Part shown: in pieces, positions 1-11,980 of the stretch
Layout of the letters: each line of letters starts with the position of its first letter
Position numbering within the stretch: the stretch's first letter is position 1
Assembly (NCBI GenBank): GCA_030533445.1
Contig: JARPUW010000261.1
Coordinates: 310,001 to 374,000, forward strand
DNA: 64,000 nt
Reading direction: 5' to 3'
Origin: Cyprinodon diabolis
Lineage: Eukaryota > Chordata > Actinopteri > Cyprinodontiformes > Cyprinodontidae
Made by a program: the position numbers and the translations under genes
The notes under the pieces: model-generated
Told to the model about the DNA's origin: nothing
Databases searched by the model: none
Seen by the model: only the letters and a program-made list of their open reading frames with translations

Positions 1-2230
1 TCTCACTGTGAAATGAGCGTTTTGGCCTCAACTTCTGATTTGAAGCTTGGAAGCAAAAACATCTGCTCAAATCTACTTTATATTGTTAGTTTTCAGCTCT
101 AGATGATTGCCAGAAAAGATCATGGCTGTATCATTAATGGTTTGTCTGTTACAACTCCAGAGGCCAAAATGGCATTATCTCACTGTGAAAAGAGCGTTTT
201 GGCCTCAACCTTCTGTTTTGAAGCTTGGAACCAAAAACATCTGCTCAAATCTACTTTATATTGTTAGTTTTAAGCTCTAGATGATTGCCAGAAAAGATCA
301 TGGCTGTATCATTAATGGTTTGTCTGTTACAACTCCAGAGGCCAAAATGGTATTATCTCACTGTGAAATGAGCGTTTTGGCCTCAACTTCTGTTTTGAAG
401 CTTGGAACCAAAAACATCTGCTCAAATCTACTTTATATTGTTAGTTTTCAGCTCTAGATGATTGCCAGAAAAGATCATGGCTGTATCATTAATGGTTTGT
501 CCGTTACAACTCCAGAGGCCAAAATGGCATTATCTCACTGTGAAAAGAGCGTTTTGGCCTCAACTTCTGTTTTGAAGCTTGGAACCAAAAACATCTGCTC
601 AAATCTACTTTATATTGTTAGTTTTCAGCTCTAGATGATTGCCAGAAAAGATCATGGCTGTATCATTAATGGTTTGTCTGTTACAACTCCAGAGGCCAAA
701 ATGGCATTATCTCACTGTGAAAAGAGCGTTTTGGCCTAAACCTTCTGATTTGAAGCTTGGAACCAAAAACATCTGCTCAAATCTACTTTATATTGTTAGT
801 TTTCAGCTCTAGATGATTGCCAGAAAAGATCATGGCTGTATCATTAATGGTTTGTCTGTTACAACTCCAGAGGCCAAAATGGCATTATCTCACTGTGAAA
901 TGAGCGTTTTGGCCTCAACTTCTGTTTTTGAAGCTTGGAACCATAAACATCTGCTCAAATCTACTTTATATTGTTAGTTTTCAGCTCTAGATGATTGCCA
1001 GAAAAGATCATGGCTGTATCATTAATGGTTTGTCCGTTACAACTCCAGAGGCCAAAATGGCATTATCTCACTGTGAAATGAGCGTTTTGGCCTCAACTTC
1101 TGATTTGAAGCTTGGAACCAAAAACATCTGCTCAAATCTACTTTATATTGTTAGTTTTCAGCTCTAGATGATTGCCAGAAAAGATCATGGCTGTATCATT
1201 AATGGTTTGTCTGTTACAACTCCAGAGGCCAAAATGGCATTATCTCACTGTGAAAAGAGCGTTTTGGCCTAAACCTTCTGATTTGAAGCTTGGAACCAAA
1301 AACATCTGCTCAAATCTACTTTATATTGTTAGTTTTCAGCTCTAGATGATTGCCAGAAAAGATCATGGCTGTATCATTAATGGTTTGTCTGTTACAACTC
1401 CAGAGGCCAAAATGGCATTATCTCACTGTGAAATGAGCGTTTTGGCCTCAACTTCTGTTTTGAAGCTTGGAACCATAAACATCTGCTCAAATCTACTTTA
1501 TATTGTTAGTTTTCAGCTCTAGATGATTGCCAGAAAAGATCATGGCTGTATCATTAATGGTTTGTCCGTTACAACTCCAGAGGCCAAAATGGCATTATCT
1601 CACTGTGAAATGAGCGTTTTGGCCTCAACTTCTGATTTGAAGCTTGGAAGCAAAAACATCTGCTCAAATCTACTTTATATTGTTAGTTTTCAGCTCTAGA
1701 TGATTGCCAGAAAAGATCATGGCTGTATCATTAATGGTTTGTCTGTTACAACTCCAGAGGCCAAAATGGCATTATCTCACTGTGAAATGAGCGTTTTGGC
1801 CTCAACTTCTGATTTGAAGCTTGGAAGCAAAAACATCTGCTCAAATCTACTTTATATTGTTAGTTTTCAGCTCTAGATGATTGCCAGAAAAGATTATGGC
1901 TGTATCATTAATGGTTTGTCTGTTACAACTCCAGAGGCCAAAATGGCATTATCTCACTGTGAAATGAGCGTTTTGGCCTCAACTTCTGATTTGAAGCTTG
2001 GAAGCAAAAACATCTGCTCAAATCTACTTTATATTGTTAGTTTTCAGCTCTAGATGATTGCCAGAAAAGATCATGGCTGTATCATTAATGGTTTGTCCGT
2101 TACAACTCCAGAGGCCAAAATGGCATTATCTCACTGTGAAATGAGCGTTTTGGCCTCAACTTCTGTTTTGAAGCTTGGAACCATAAACATCTGCTCATAT
2201 CTACTTTATATTGTTAGTTTTCAGCTCTAG

Positions 2231-2408
2231 ATGATTGCCAGAAAAGATCATGGCTGTATCATTAATGGTTTGTCTGTTACAACTCCAGTGGCCAAAATGG
2301 CATTATATCACTGTGAAAAGAGCGTTTTGGCCTCAACCTTCTGATTTGAAGCTTGGAACCAAAAACATCTGCTCAAATCTACTTTATATTGTTAGTTTTC
2401 AGCTCTAG
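2231..2408 (+). repeat. Marker monomer with GTGGCC and ATATCAC (178 bp)
   Basis: A B'-type unit in which GAGGCC has become GTGGCC (creating TGGCCA) and TATCTCAC has become TATATCAC. Copies occur at 2,231, 8,081, 21,554 and 32,013, each time followed by an A unit and then a B unit. This makes it a useful tracer of shared ancestry between zones 1, 4 and 6. GTGGCC breaks one base pair in the left arm of the monomer's dyad. The same slot is empty in zone 5 and in the first copy of zone 6, where F is followed directly by A and B. Confidence 0.9.
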
Positions 2409-2585
2409 ATGATTGCCAGAAAAGATCATGGCTGTATCATTAATGGTTTGTCTGTTACAACTCCAGAGGCCAAAATGGCATTATCTCACTGTGAAATGAG
2501 CGTTTTGGCCTCAACTTCTGATTTGAAGCTTGGAAGCAAAAACATCTGCTCAAATCTACTTTATATTGTTAGTTTTCAGCTCTAG

Positions 2586-3648
2586 ATGATTGCCAGAAAA
2601 GATCATGGCTGTATCATTAATGGTTTGTCTGTTACAACTCCAGAGGCCAAAATGGCATTATCTCACTGTGAAAAGAGCGTTTTGGCCTCAACCTTCTGTT
2701 TTGAAGCTTGGAACCAAAAACATCTGCTCAAATCTACTTTATATTGTTAGTTTTCAGCTCTAGATGATTGCCAGAAAAGATCATGGCTGTATCATTAATG
2801 GTTTGTCTGTTATAACTCCAGAGGCCAAAATGGCATTATCTCACTGTGAAATGAGAGTTTTGGCCTCAACTTCTGTTTTGAAGCTTGGAACCATAAATAT
2901 CTGCTCATATCTACTTTATATTGTTAGTTTTCAGCTCTAGGTGATTGCCAGAAAAGATCATGGCTGTATCATTAATGGTTTGTCTGTTACAACTCCAGAG
3001 GCCAAAAAGGCATTATCTCACTATGAAATGAGCGTTTTGGCCTCAACTTCTGATTTGAAGCTTGGAAGCAAAAACATCTGCTCAAATCTACTTTATATTG
3101 TTAGTTTTCAGCTCTAGATGATTGCCAGAAAAGATCATGGCTGTATCATTAATGGTTTGTCTGTTAATACTCCAGAGGCCAAAATGGCATTATCTCACTG
3201 TGAAATGAGCGTTTTGGCCTCAACTTCTGATTTGAAGCTTGGAAGCAAAAACATCTGCTCAAATCTACTTTATATTGTTAGTTTTCAGCTCTAGATGATT
3301 GCCAGAAAAGATTATGGCTGTATCATTAATGTTTTGTCTGTTACAACTCCAGAGGCCAAAATGGCATTATCTCACTGTGAAATGAGCGTTTTGGCCTCAA
3401 CTTCTGTTTTGAAGCTTGGAACCATAAACATCTGCTCAAATCTACTTTATATTGTTAGTTTTCAGCTCTGGATGATTGCCAGAAAAGATCATGGCTGTAT
3501 CATTAATGGTTTGTCCGTTACAACTCCAGAGGCCAAAATGGCATTATCTCACTGTGAAATGAGCGTTTTGGCCTCAACTTCTGATTTGAAGCTTGGAAGC
3601 AAAAACATCTGCTCAAATCTACTTTATATTGTTAGTTTTCAGCTCTAG
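2586..3648. repeat. 6-mer sub-duplication, first copy (1,063 bp)
   Basis: Six monomers in this order: B; a TATAACTCC unit with GAGAG in place of GAGCG; a GTG-start unit with AAAAAGG and CACTATG; a TTAATAC unit; a GATTATGG unit with AATGTTTTG; and D. The same markers return 1,063 bp later (TATAACT at 2,811 and 3,874; TAATAC at 3,165 and 4,228), which shows a tandem duplication nested in the 33-mer. Because it is present in both 33-mer copies (again at 8,436), it predates the 5,850-bp duplication. Confidence 0.92.
3295..3648 (+). other. two-monomer read-through frame, not a gene
   Basis: A 117-codon open frame made of exactly two monomers. Each 177-bp unit is 59 codons, with ATG at position 1 and TAG at 175-177. 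Here the first unit's TAG has become TGG (A176G), so two 58-residue frames fuse through one tryptophan. The same event is seen at 5,599, 9,145 and 11,449, and a TAG-to-TAT version at 60,900 and 63,202. Neighbouring B-class units break the frame with a one-base insertion. There is no promoter or splice context and no recognisable domain. I read it as an accident of monomer length. Confidence 0.85.
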
Positions 3649-4534
3649 ATGATTGCCAGAAAAGATCATGGCTGTATCATTAATGGTTTGTCTGTTACAA
3701 CTCCAGAGGCCAAAATGGCATTATCTCACTGTGAAAAGAGCGTTTTGGCCTCAACCTTCTGTTTTGAAGCTTGGAACCAAAAACATCTGCTCAAATCTAC
3801 TTTATATTGTTAGTTTTCAGCTCTAGATGATTGCCAGAAAAGATCATGGCTGTATCATTAATGGTTTGTCTGTTATAACTCCAGAGGCCAAAATGGCATT
3901 ATCTCACTGTGAAATGAGAGTTTTGGCCTCAACTTCTGTTTTGAAGCTTGGAACCATAAATATCTGCTCATATCTACTTTATATTGTTAGTTTTCAGCTC
4001 TAGGTGATTGCCAGAAAAGATCATGGCTGTATCATTAATGGTTTGTCTGTTACAACTCCAGAGGCCAAAAAGGCATTATCTCACTATGAAATGAGCGTTT
4101 TGGCCTCAACTTCTGATTTGAAGCTTGGAAGCAAAAACATCTGCTCAAATCTACTTTATATTGTTAGTTTTCAGCTCTAGATGATTGCCAGAAAAGATCA
4201 TGGCTGTATCATTAATGGTTTGTCTGTTAATACTCCAGAGGCCAAAATGGCATTATCTCACTGTGAAATGAGCGTTTTGGCCTCAACTTCTGATTTGAAG
4301 CTTGGAAGCAAAAACATCTGCTCAAATCTACTTTATATTGTTAGTTTTCAGCTCTAGATGATTGCCAGAAAAGATTATGGCTGTATCATTAATGTTTTGT
4401 CTGTTACAACTCCAGAGGCCAAAATGGCATTATCTCACTGTGAAATGAGCGTTTTGGCCTCAACTTCTGATTTGAAGCTTGGAAGCAAAAACTTCTGCTC
4501 AAATCTACTTTATATTGTTAGTTTTCAGTTCTAG
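3649..4534. repeat. 6-mer sub-duplication, second copy (partial)
   Basis: This follows the first copy unit for unit through B, TATAACTCC, AAAAAGG, TTAATAC and the head of the GATTATGG/AATGTTTTG unit. It then departs inside that last unit near 4,470, where GATTTG-AGC replaces GTTTTG-ACCATAAAC, and continues into the TCAGTAATGG unit at 4,535. The switch inside one monomer places an exchange breakpoint between the shared AATGTTTTG site and position 113 of the unit. The matching copy lies at 9,499. Confidence 0.85.
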
Positions 4535-4711
4535 ATGATTGCCAGAAAAGATCATGGCTGTATCAGTAATGGTTTGTCTGTTACAACTCCAGAGGCCAAA
4601 ATGGCATTATCTCACTGTGAAATGAGCGTTTTGGCCTCAACTTCTGATTTGAAGCTTGGAAGCAAAAACATCTGCTCAAATCTACTTTATATTGTTAGTT
4701 TTCAGCTCTAG

Positions 4712-4888
4712 ATGATTGCCAGAAAAGATCATGGCTGTATCATTAATGGTTTGTCTGTTACAACTCCAGAGGCCAAAATGGCATTATCTCACTGTGAAAA
4801 GAGCGTTTTGGCCTCAACCTTCTGATTTGAAGCTTGAAAAAAAAACATCTGCTCAAATCTACTTTATATTGTTAGTTTTCAGCTCTAG
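4712..4888 (+). repeat. Monomer with 9-10 A homopolymer
   Basis: A B'-type unit in which the region after AGCTTG has collapsed to an uninterrupted A run before CATCTG. The run is nine A here, nine at 10,562-10,738, nine at 28,999-29,175 and ten near 33,556. Normal units have GGAACCAAAAAC at this site. The unit is always preceded by the TCAGTAATGG unit plus its own fixed context and followed by B'-C-D, so all four copies descend from one event. The 9/10 difference accounts for the one-base step in period seen in zone 6 and could be real slippage or a sequencing error. Confidence 0.9.
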
Positions 4889-5952
4889 ATGATTGCCAGA
4901 AAAGATCATGGCTGTATCATTAATGGTTTGTCTGTTACAACTCCAGAGGCCAAAATGGCATTATCTCACTGTGAAAAGAGCGTTTTGGCCTCAACCTTCT
5001 GATTTGAAGCTTGGAACCAAAAACATCTGCTCAAATCTACTTTATATTGTTAGTTTTCAGCTCTAGATGATTGCCAGAAAAGATCATGGCTGTATCATTA
5101 ATGGTTTGTCTGTTACAACTCCAGAGGCCAAAATGGCATTATCTCACTGTGAAATGAGCGTTTTGGCCTCAACTTCTGTTTTGAAGCTTGGAACCATAAA
5201 CATCTGCTCAAATCTACTTTATATTGTTAGTTTTCAGCTCTAGATGATTGCCAGAAAAGATCATGGCTGTATCATTAATGGTTTGTCCGTTACAACTCCA
5301 GAGGCCAAAATGGCATTATCTCACTGTGAAATGAGCGTTTTGGCCTCAACTTCTGATTTGAAGCTTGGAAGCAAAAACATCTGCTCAAATCTACTTTATA
5401 TTGTTAGTTTTCAGCTCTAGATGATTGCCAGAAAAGATCATGGCTGTATCATTAATGGTTTGTCTGTTACAACTCCAGAGGCCAAAATGGCATTATCTCA
5501 CTGTGAAAAGAGCGTTTTGGCCTCAACCTTCTGTTTTGAAGCTTGGAACCAAAAACATCTGCTCAAATCTACTTTATATTGTTAGTTTTCAGCTCTAGAT
5601 GATTGCCAGAAAAGATCATGGCTGTATCATTAATGGTTTGTCTGTTACAACTCCAGAGGCCAAAATGGCATTATCTCACTGTGAAATGAGCGTTTTGGCC
5701 TCAACTTCTGTTTTGAAGCTTGGAACCATAAACATCTGCTCAAATCTACTTTATATTGTTAGTTTTCAGCTCTGGATGATTGCCAGAAAAGATCATGGCT
5801 GTATCATTAATGGTTTGTCCGTTACAACTCCAGAGGCCAAAATGGCATTATCTCACTGTGAAATGAGCGTTTTGGCCTCAACTTCTGATTTGAAGCTTGG
5901 AAGCAAAAACATCTGCTCAAATCTACTTTATATTGTTAGTTTTCAGCTCTAG
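4889..5952. repeat. B-C-D trimer, two tandem copies
   Basis: Two rounds of a three-monomer unit of 532 bp. The first is B' (AACCTTCTGATTTG), C (ACCATAAAC) and D (TCCG with GATTTG and AGC). The second is B, C (the start at 5,599) and D. In zone 6 the same slot holds three rounds (29,176-30,771 and 33,609-35,204). The trimer number is therefore variable between otherwise homologous HORs, as expected of in-register unequal exchange. Confidence 0.88.
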
Positions 5953-8900
5953 ATGATTGCCAGAAAACATCATGGCTGTATCATTAATGGTTTGTCTGTT
6001 ACAACTCCAGAGGCCAAAATGGCATTATCTCACTGTGAAAAGAGCGTTTTGGCCTCAACCTTCTGTTTTGAAGCTTGGAACCAAAAACATCTGCTCAAAT
6101 CTACTTTATATTGTTAGTTTTAAGCTCTAGATGATTGCCAGAAAAGATCATGGCTGTATCATTAATGGTTTGTCTGTTACAACTCCAGAGGCCAAAATGG
6201 TATTATCTCACTGTGAAATGAGCGTTTTGGCCTCAACTTCTGTTTTGAAGCTTGGAACCAAAAACATCTGCTCAAATCTACTTTATATTGTTAGTTTTCA
6301 GCTCTAGATGATTGCCAGAAAAGATCATGGCTGTATCATTAATGGTTTGTCCGTTACAACTCCAGAGGCCAAAATGGCATTATCTCACTGTGAAAAGAGC
6401 GTTTTGGCCTCAACTTCTGTTTTGAAGCTTGGAACCAAAAACATCTGCTCAAATCTACTTTATATTGTTAGTTTTCAGCTCTAGATGATTGCCAGAAAAG
6501 ATCATGGCTGTATCATTAATGGTTTGTCTGTTACAACTCCAGAGGCCAAAATGGCATTATCTCACTGTGAAAAGAGCGTTTTGGCCTAAACCTTCTGATT
6601 TGAAGCTTGGAACCAAAAACATCTGCTCAAATCTACTTTATATTGTTAGTTTTCAGCTCTAGATGATTGCCAGAAAAGATCATGGCTGTATCATTAATGG
6701 TTTGTCTGTTACAACTCCAGAGGCCAAAATGGCATTATCTCACTGTGAAATGAGCGTTTTGGCCTCAACTTCTGTTTTTGAAGCTTGGAACCATAAACAT
6801 CTGCTCAAATCTACTTTATATTGTTAGTTTTCAGCTCTAGATGATTGCCAGAAAAGATCATGGCTGTATCATTAATGGTTTGTCCGTTACAACTCCAGAG
6901 GCCAAAATGGCATTATCTCACTGTGAAATGAGCGTTTTGGCCTCAACTTCTGATTTGAAGCTTGGAACCAAAAACATCTGCTCAAATCTACTTTATATTG
7001 TTAGTTTTCAGCTCTAGATGATTGCCAGAAAAGATCATGGCTGTATCATTAATGGTTTGTCTGTTACAACTCCAGAGGCCAAAATGGCATTATCTCACTG
7101 TGAAAAGAGCGTTTTGGCCTAAACCTTCTGATTTGAAGCTTGGAACCAAAAACATCTGCTCAAATCTACTTTATATTGTTAGTTTTCAGCTCTAGATGAT
7201 TGCCAGAAAAGATCATGGCTGTATCATTAATGGTTTGTCTGTTACAACTCCAGAGGCCAAAATGGCATTATCTCACTGTGAAATGAGCGTTTTGGCCTCA
7301 ACTTCTGTTTTGAAGCTTGGAACCATAAACATCTGCTCAAATCTACTTTATATTGTTAGTTTTCAGCTCTAGATGATTGCCAGAAAAGATCATGGCTGTA
7401 TCATTAATGGTTTGTCCGTTACAACTCCAGAGGCCAAAATGGCATTATCTCACTGTGAAATGAGCGTTTTGGCCTCAACTTCTGATTTGAAGCTTGGAAG
7501 CAAAAACATCTGCTCAAATCTACTTTATATTGTTAGTTTTCAGCTCTAGATGATTGCCAGAAAAGATCATGGCTGTATCATTAATGGTTTGTCTGTTACA
7601 ACTCCAGAGGCCAAAATGGCATTATCTCACTGTGAAATGAGCGTTTTGGCCTCAACTTCTGATTTGAAGCTTGGAAGCAAAAACATCTGCTCAAATCTAC
7701 TTTATATTGTTAGTTTTCAGCTCTAGATGATTGCCAGAAAAGATTATGGCTGTATCATTAATGGTTTGTCTGTTACAACTCCAGAGGCCAAAATGGCATT
7801 ATCTCACTGTGAAATGAGCGTTTTGGCCTCAACTTCTGATTTGAAGCTTGGAAGCAAAAACATCTGCTCAAATCTACTTTATATTGTTAGTTTTCAGCTC
7901 TAGATGATTGCCAGAAAAGATCATGGCTGTATCATTAATGGTTTGTCCGTTACAACTCCAGAGGCCAAAATGGCATTATCTCACTGTGAAATGAGCGTTT
8001 TGGCCTCAACTTCTGTTTTGAAGCTTGGAACCATAAACATCTGCTCATATCTACTTTATATTGTTAGTTTTCAGCTCTAGATGATTGCCAGAAAAGATCA
8101 TGGCTGTATCATTAATGGTTTGTCTGTTACAACTCCAGTGGCCAAAATGGCATTATATCACTGTGAAAAGAGCGTTTTGGCCTCAACCTTCTGATTTGAA
8201 GCTTGGAACCAAAAACATCTGCTCAAATCTACTTTATATTGTTAGTTTTCAGCTCTAGATGATTGCCAGAAAAGATCATGGCTGTATCATTAATGGTTTG
8301 TCTGTTACAACTCCAGAGGCCAAAATGGCATTATCTCACTGTGAAATGAGCGTTTTGGCCTCAACTTCTGATTTGAAGCTTGGAAGCAAAAACATCTGCT
8401 CAAATCTACTTTATATTGTTAGTTTTCAGCTCTAGATGATTGCCAGAAAAGATCATGGCTGTATCATTAATGGTTTGTCTGTTACAACTCCAGAGGCCAA
8501 AATGGCATTATCTCACTGTGAAAAGAGCGTTTTGGCCTCAACCTTCTGTTTTGAAGCTTGGAACCAAAAACATCTGCTCAAATCTACTTTATATTGTTAG
8601 TTTTCAGCTCTAGATGATTGCCAGAAAAGATCATGGCTGTATCATTAATGGTTTGTCTGTTATAACTCCAGAGGCCAAAATGGCATTATCTCACTGTGAA
8701 ATGAGAGTTTTGGCCTCAACTTCTGTTTTGAAGCTTGGAACCATAAATATCTGCTCATATCTACTTTATATTGTTAGTTTTCAGCTCTAGGTGATTGCCA
8801 GAAAAGATCATGGCTGTATCATTAATGGTTTGTCTGTTACAACTCCAGAGGCCAAAAAGGCATTATCTCACTATGAAATGAGCGTTTTGGCCTCAACTTC

Positions 8901-11802
8901 TGATTTGAAGCTTGGAAGCAAAAACATCTGCTCAAATCTACTTTATATTGTTAGTTTTCAGCTCTAGATGATTGCCAGAAAAGATCATGGCTGTATCATT
9001 AATGGTTTGTCTGTTAATACTCCAGAGGCCAAAATGGCATTATCTCACTGTGAAATGAGCGTTTTGGCCTCAACTTCTGATTTGAAGCTTGGAAGCAAAA
9101 ACATCTGCTCAAATCTACTTTATATTGTTAGTTTTCAGCTCTAGATGATTGCCAGAAAAGATTATGGCTGTATCATTAATGTTTTGTCTGTTACAACTCC
9201 AGAGGCCAAAATGGCATTATCTCACTGTGAAATGAGCGTTTTGGCCTCAACTTCTGTTTTGAAGCTTGGAACCATAAACATCTGCTCAAATCTACTTTAT
9301 ATTGTTAGTTTTCAGCTCTGGATGATTGCCAGAAAAGATCATGGCTGTATCATTAATGGTTTGTCCGTTACAACTCCAGAGGCCAAAATGGCATTATCTC
9401 ACTGTGAAATGAGCGTTTTGGCCTCAACTTCTGATTTGAAGCTTGGAAGCAAAAACATCTGCTCAAATCTACTTTATATTGTTAGTTTTCAGCTCTAGAT
9501 GATTGCCAGAAAAGATCATGGCTGTATCATTAATGGTTTGTCTGTTACAACTCCAGAGGCCAAAATGGCATTATCTCACTGTGAAAAGAGCGTTTTGGCC
9601 TCAACCTTCTGTTTTGAAGCTTGGAACCAAAAACATCTGCTCAAATCTACTTTATATTGTTAGTTTTCAGCTCTAGATGATTGCCAGAAAAGATCATGGC
9701 TGTATCATTAATGGTTTGTCTGTTATAACTCCAGAGGCCAAAATGGCATTATCTCACTGTGAAATGAGAGTTTTGGCCTCAACTTCTGTTTTGAAGCTTG
9801 GAACCATAAATATCTGCTCATATCTACTTTATATTGTTAGTTTTCAGCTCTAGGTGATTGCCAGAAAAGATCATGGCTGTATCATTAATGGTTTGTCTGT
9901 TACAACTCCAGAGGCCAAAAAGGCATTATCTCACTATGAAATGAGCGTTTTGGCCTCAACTTCTGATTTGAAGCTTGGAAGCAAAAACATCTGCTCAAAT
10001 CTACTTTATATTGTTAGTTTTCAGCTCTAGATGATTGCCAGAAAAGATCATGGCTGTATCATTAATGGTTTGTCTGTTAATACTCCAGAGGCCAAAATGG
10101 CATTATCTCACTGTGAAATGAGCGTTTTGGCCTCAACTTCTGATTTGAAGCTTGGAAGCAAAAACATCTGCTCAAATCTACTTTATATTGTTAGTTTTCA
10201 GCTCTAGATGATTGCCAGAAAAGATTATGGCTGTATCATTAATGTTTTGTCTGTTACAACTCCAGAGGCCAAAATGGCATTATCTCACTGTGAAATGAGC
10301 GTTTTGGCCTCAACTTCTGATTTGAAGCTTGGAAGCAAAAACTTCTGCTCAAATCTACTTTATATTGTTAGTTTTCAGTTCTAGATGATTGCCAGAAAAG
10401 ATCATGGCTGTATCAGTAATGGTTTGTCTGTTACAACTCCAGAGGCCAAAATGGCATTATCTCACTGTGAAATGAGCGTTTTGGCCTCAACTTCTGATTT
10501 GAAGCTTGGAAGCAAAAACATCTGCTCAAATCTACTTTATATTGTTAGTTTTCAGCTCTAGATGATTGCCAGAAAAGATCATGGCTGTATCATTAATGGT
10601 TTGTCTGTTACAACTCCAGAGGCCAAAATGGCATTATCTCACTGTGAAAAGAGCGTTTTGGCCTCAACCTTCTGATTTGAAGCTTGAAAAAAAAACATCT
10701 GCTCAAATCTACTTTATATTGTTAGTTTTCAGCTCTAGATGATTGCCAGAAAAGATCATGGCTGTATCATTAATGGTTTGTCTGTTACAACTCCAGAGGC
10801 CAAAATGGCATTATCTCACTGTGAAAAGAGCGTTTTGGCCTCAACCTTCTGATTTGAAGCTTGGAACCAAAAACATCTGCTCAAATCTACTTTATATTGT
10901 TAGTTTTCAGCTCTAGATGATTGCCAGAAAAGATCATGGCTGTATCATTAATGGTTTGTCTGTTACAACTCCAGAGGCCAAAATGGCATTATCTCACTGT
11001 GAAATGAGCGTTTTGGCCTCAACTTCTGTTTTGAAGCTTGGAACCATAAACATCTGCTCAAATCTACTTTATATTGTTAGTTTTCAGCTCTAGATGATTG
11101 CCAGAAAAGATCATGGCTGTATCATTAATGGTTTGTCCGTTACAACTCCAGAGGCCAAAATGGCATTATCTCACTGTGAAATGAGCGTTTTGGCCTCAAC
11201 TTCTGATTTGAAGCTTGGAAGCAAAAACATCTGCTCAAATCTACTTTATATTGTTAGTTTTCAGCTCTAGATGATTGCCAGAAAAGATCATGGCTGTATC
11301 ATTAATGGTTTGTCTGTTACAACTCCAGAGGCCAAAATGGCATTATCTCACTGTGAAAAGAGCGTTTTGGCCTCAACCTTCTGTTTTGAAGCTTGGAACC
11401 AAAAACATCTGCTCAAATCTACTTTATATTGTTAGTTTTCAGCTCTAGATGATTGCCAGAAAAGATCATGGCTGTATCATTAATGGTTTGTCTGTTACAA
11501 CTCCAGAGGCCAAAATGGCATTATCTCACTGTGAAATGAGCGTTTTGGCCTCAACTTCTGTTTTGAAGCTTGGAACCATAAACATCTGCTCAAATCTACT
11601 TTATATTGTTAGTTTTCAGCTCTGGATGATTGCCAGAAAAGATCATGGCTGTATCATTAATGGTTTGTCCGTTACAACTCCAGAGGCCAAAATGGCATTA
11701 TCTCACTGTGAAATGAGCGTTTTGGCCTCAACTTCTGATTTGAAGCTTGGAAGCAAAAACATCTGCTCAAATCTACTTTATATTGTTAGTTTTCAGCTCT
11801 AG
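5953..11802. repeat. 33-mer higher-order repeat, copy 2 (5,850 bp)
   Basis: Second copy of the 33-mer, with the same monomer order as 103-5,952. It keeps private markers such as the five-T run at 6,774, the CATATC variant at 8,045, the TTAATAC unit at 8,968, the TCAGTAATGG unit at 10,385 and the nine-A run near 10,687. Its first unit carries CATCATGG (G16C), where copy 1 has GATCATGG. The matching unit after this copy, at 11,803, also has CATCATGG, so the copy 1 base is the odd one. Identity to the preceding copy ends inside the monomer that starts at 11,803. Confidence 0.95.
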
Positions 11803-11980
11803 ATGATTGCCAGAAAACATCATGGCTGTATCATTAATGGTTTGTCTGTTACAACTCCAGAGGCCAAAATGGCATTATCTCACTGTGAAAAGATCGTTTT
11901 GGCCTCAACCTTCTGATTTGAAGCTTGAAACCAAAAACATCTGCTCAAATCTACTTTATATTGTTAGTTTTCAGCTCTAG
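11803..11980 (+). repeat. Hybrid junction monomer
   Basis: The head of this unit has CATCATGG (G16C), as in the monomer at 30,772. The tail has GAAAAGATCG (G92T) and CTTGAAACC (G125A), as in the monomer at 31,126. In zone 6 those two units are separated by an intact GATTATGG monomer. The simplest reading is an exchange between position 16 of the first and position 92 of the third, removing two monomers' worth of DNA in register. The unit also marks the point where the 5,850-bp periodicity stops. Confidence 0.82.

Larger units (their letters stand above)
103..5952. repeat. 33-mer higher-order repeat, copy 1 (5,850 bp)
   Basis: Thirty-three monomers that repeat in the same order 5,850 bp downstream. 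The order begins B (with C169A), E, F, G, C, D-like, G, C, D, A, then a GATTATGG unit. It continues through the GTGGCC unit at 2,231, the internal 6-mer duplication at 2,586, the poly-A unit at 4,712 and two B-C-D trimers to 5,952. Marker units fall exactly 5,850 bp apart (3,295 and 9,145; 5,599 and 11,449). Reading the two copies against each other I found one base difference, G at 118 against C at 5,968. This is typical of a very recent segmental tandem duplication in a satellite. Confidence 0.95.

Noticed and set aside
635..812. CCTAAACC in G-type units as a telomeric repeat trace
   Set aside because: It is a single 8-base match produced by a C-to-A change plus the usual extra C of B-type units. 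There is no tandem telomere motif.
4712..4888. Poly-A run as a retroposon tail
   Set aside because: The run lies inside an ordinary monomer of normal length, with no target-site duplication or foreign sequence beside it.
103..5952. CRISPR array
   Set aside because: There are no short direct repeats separated by unique spacers. The entire 177-bp unit repeats and the sequence has eukaryotic satellite character.
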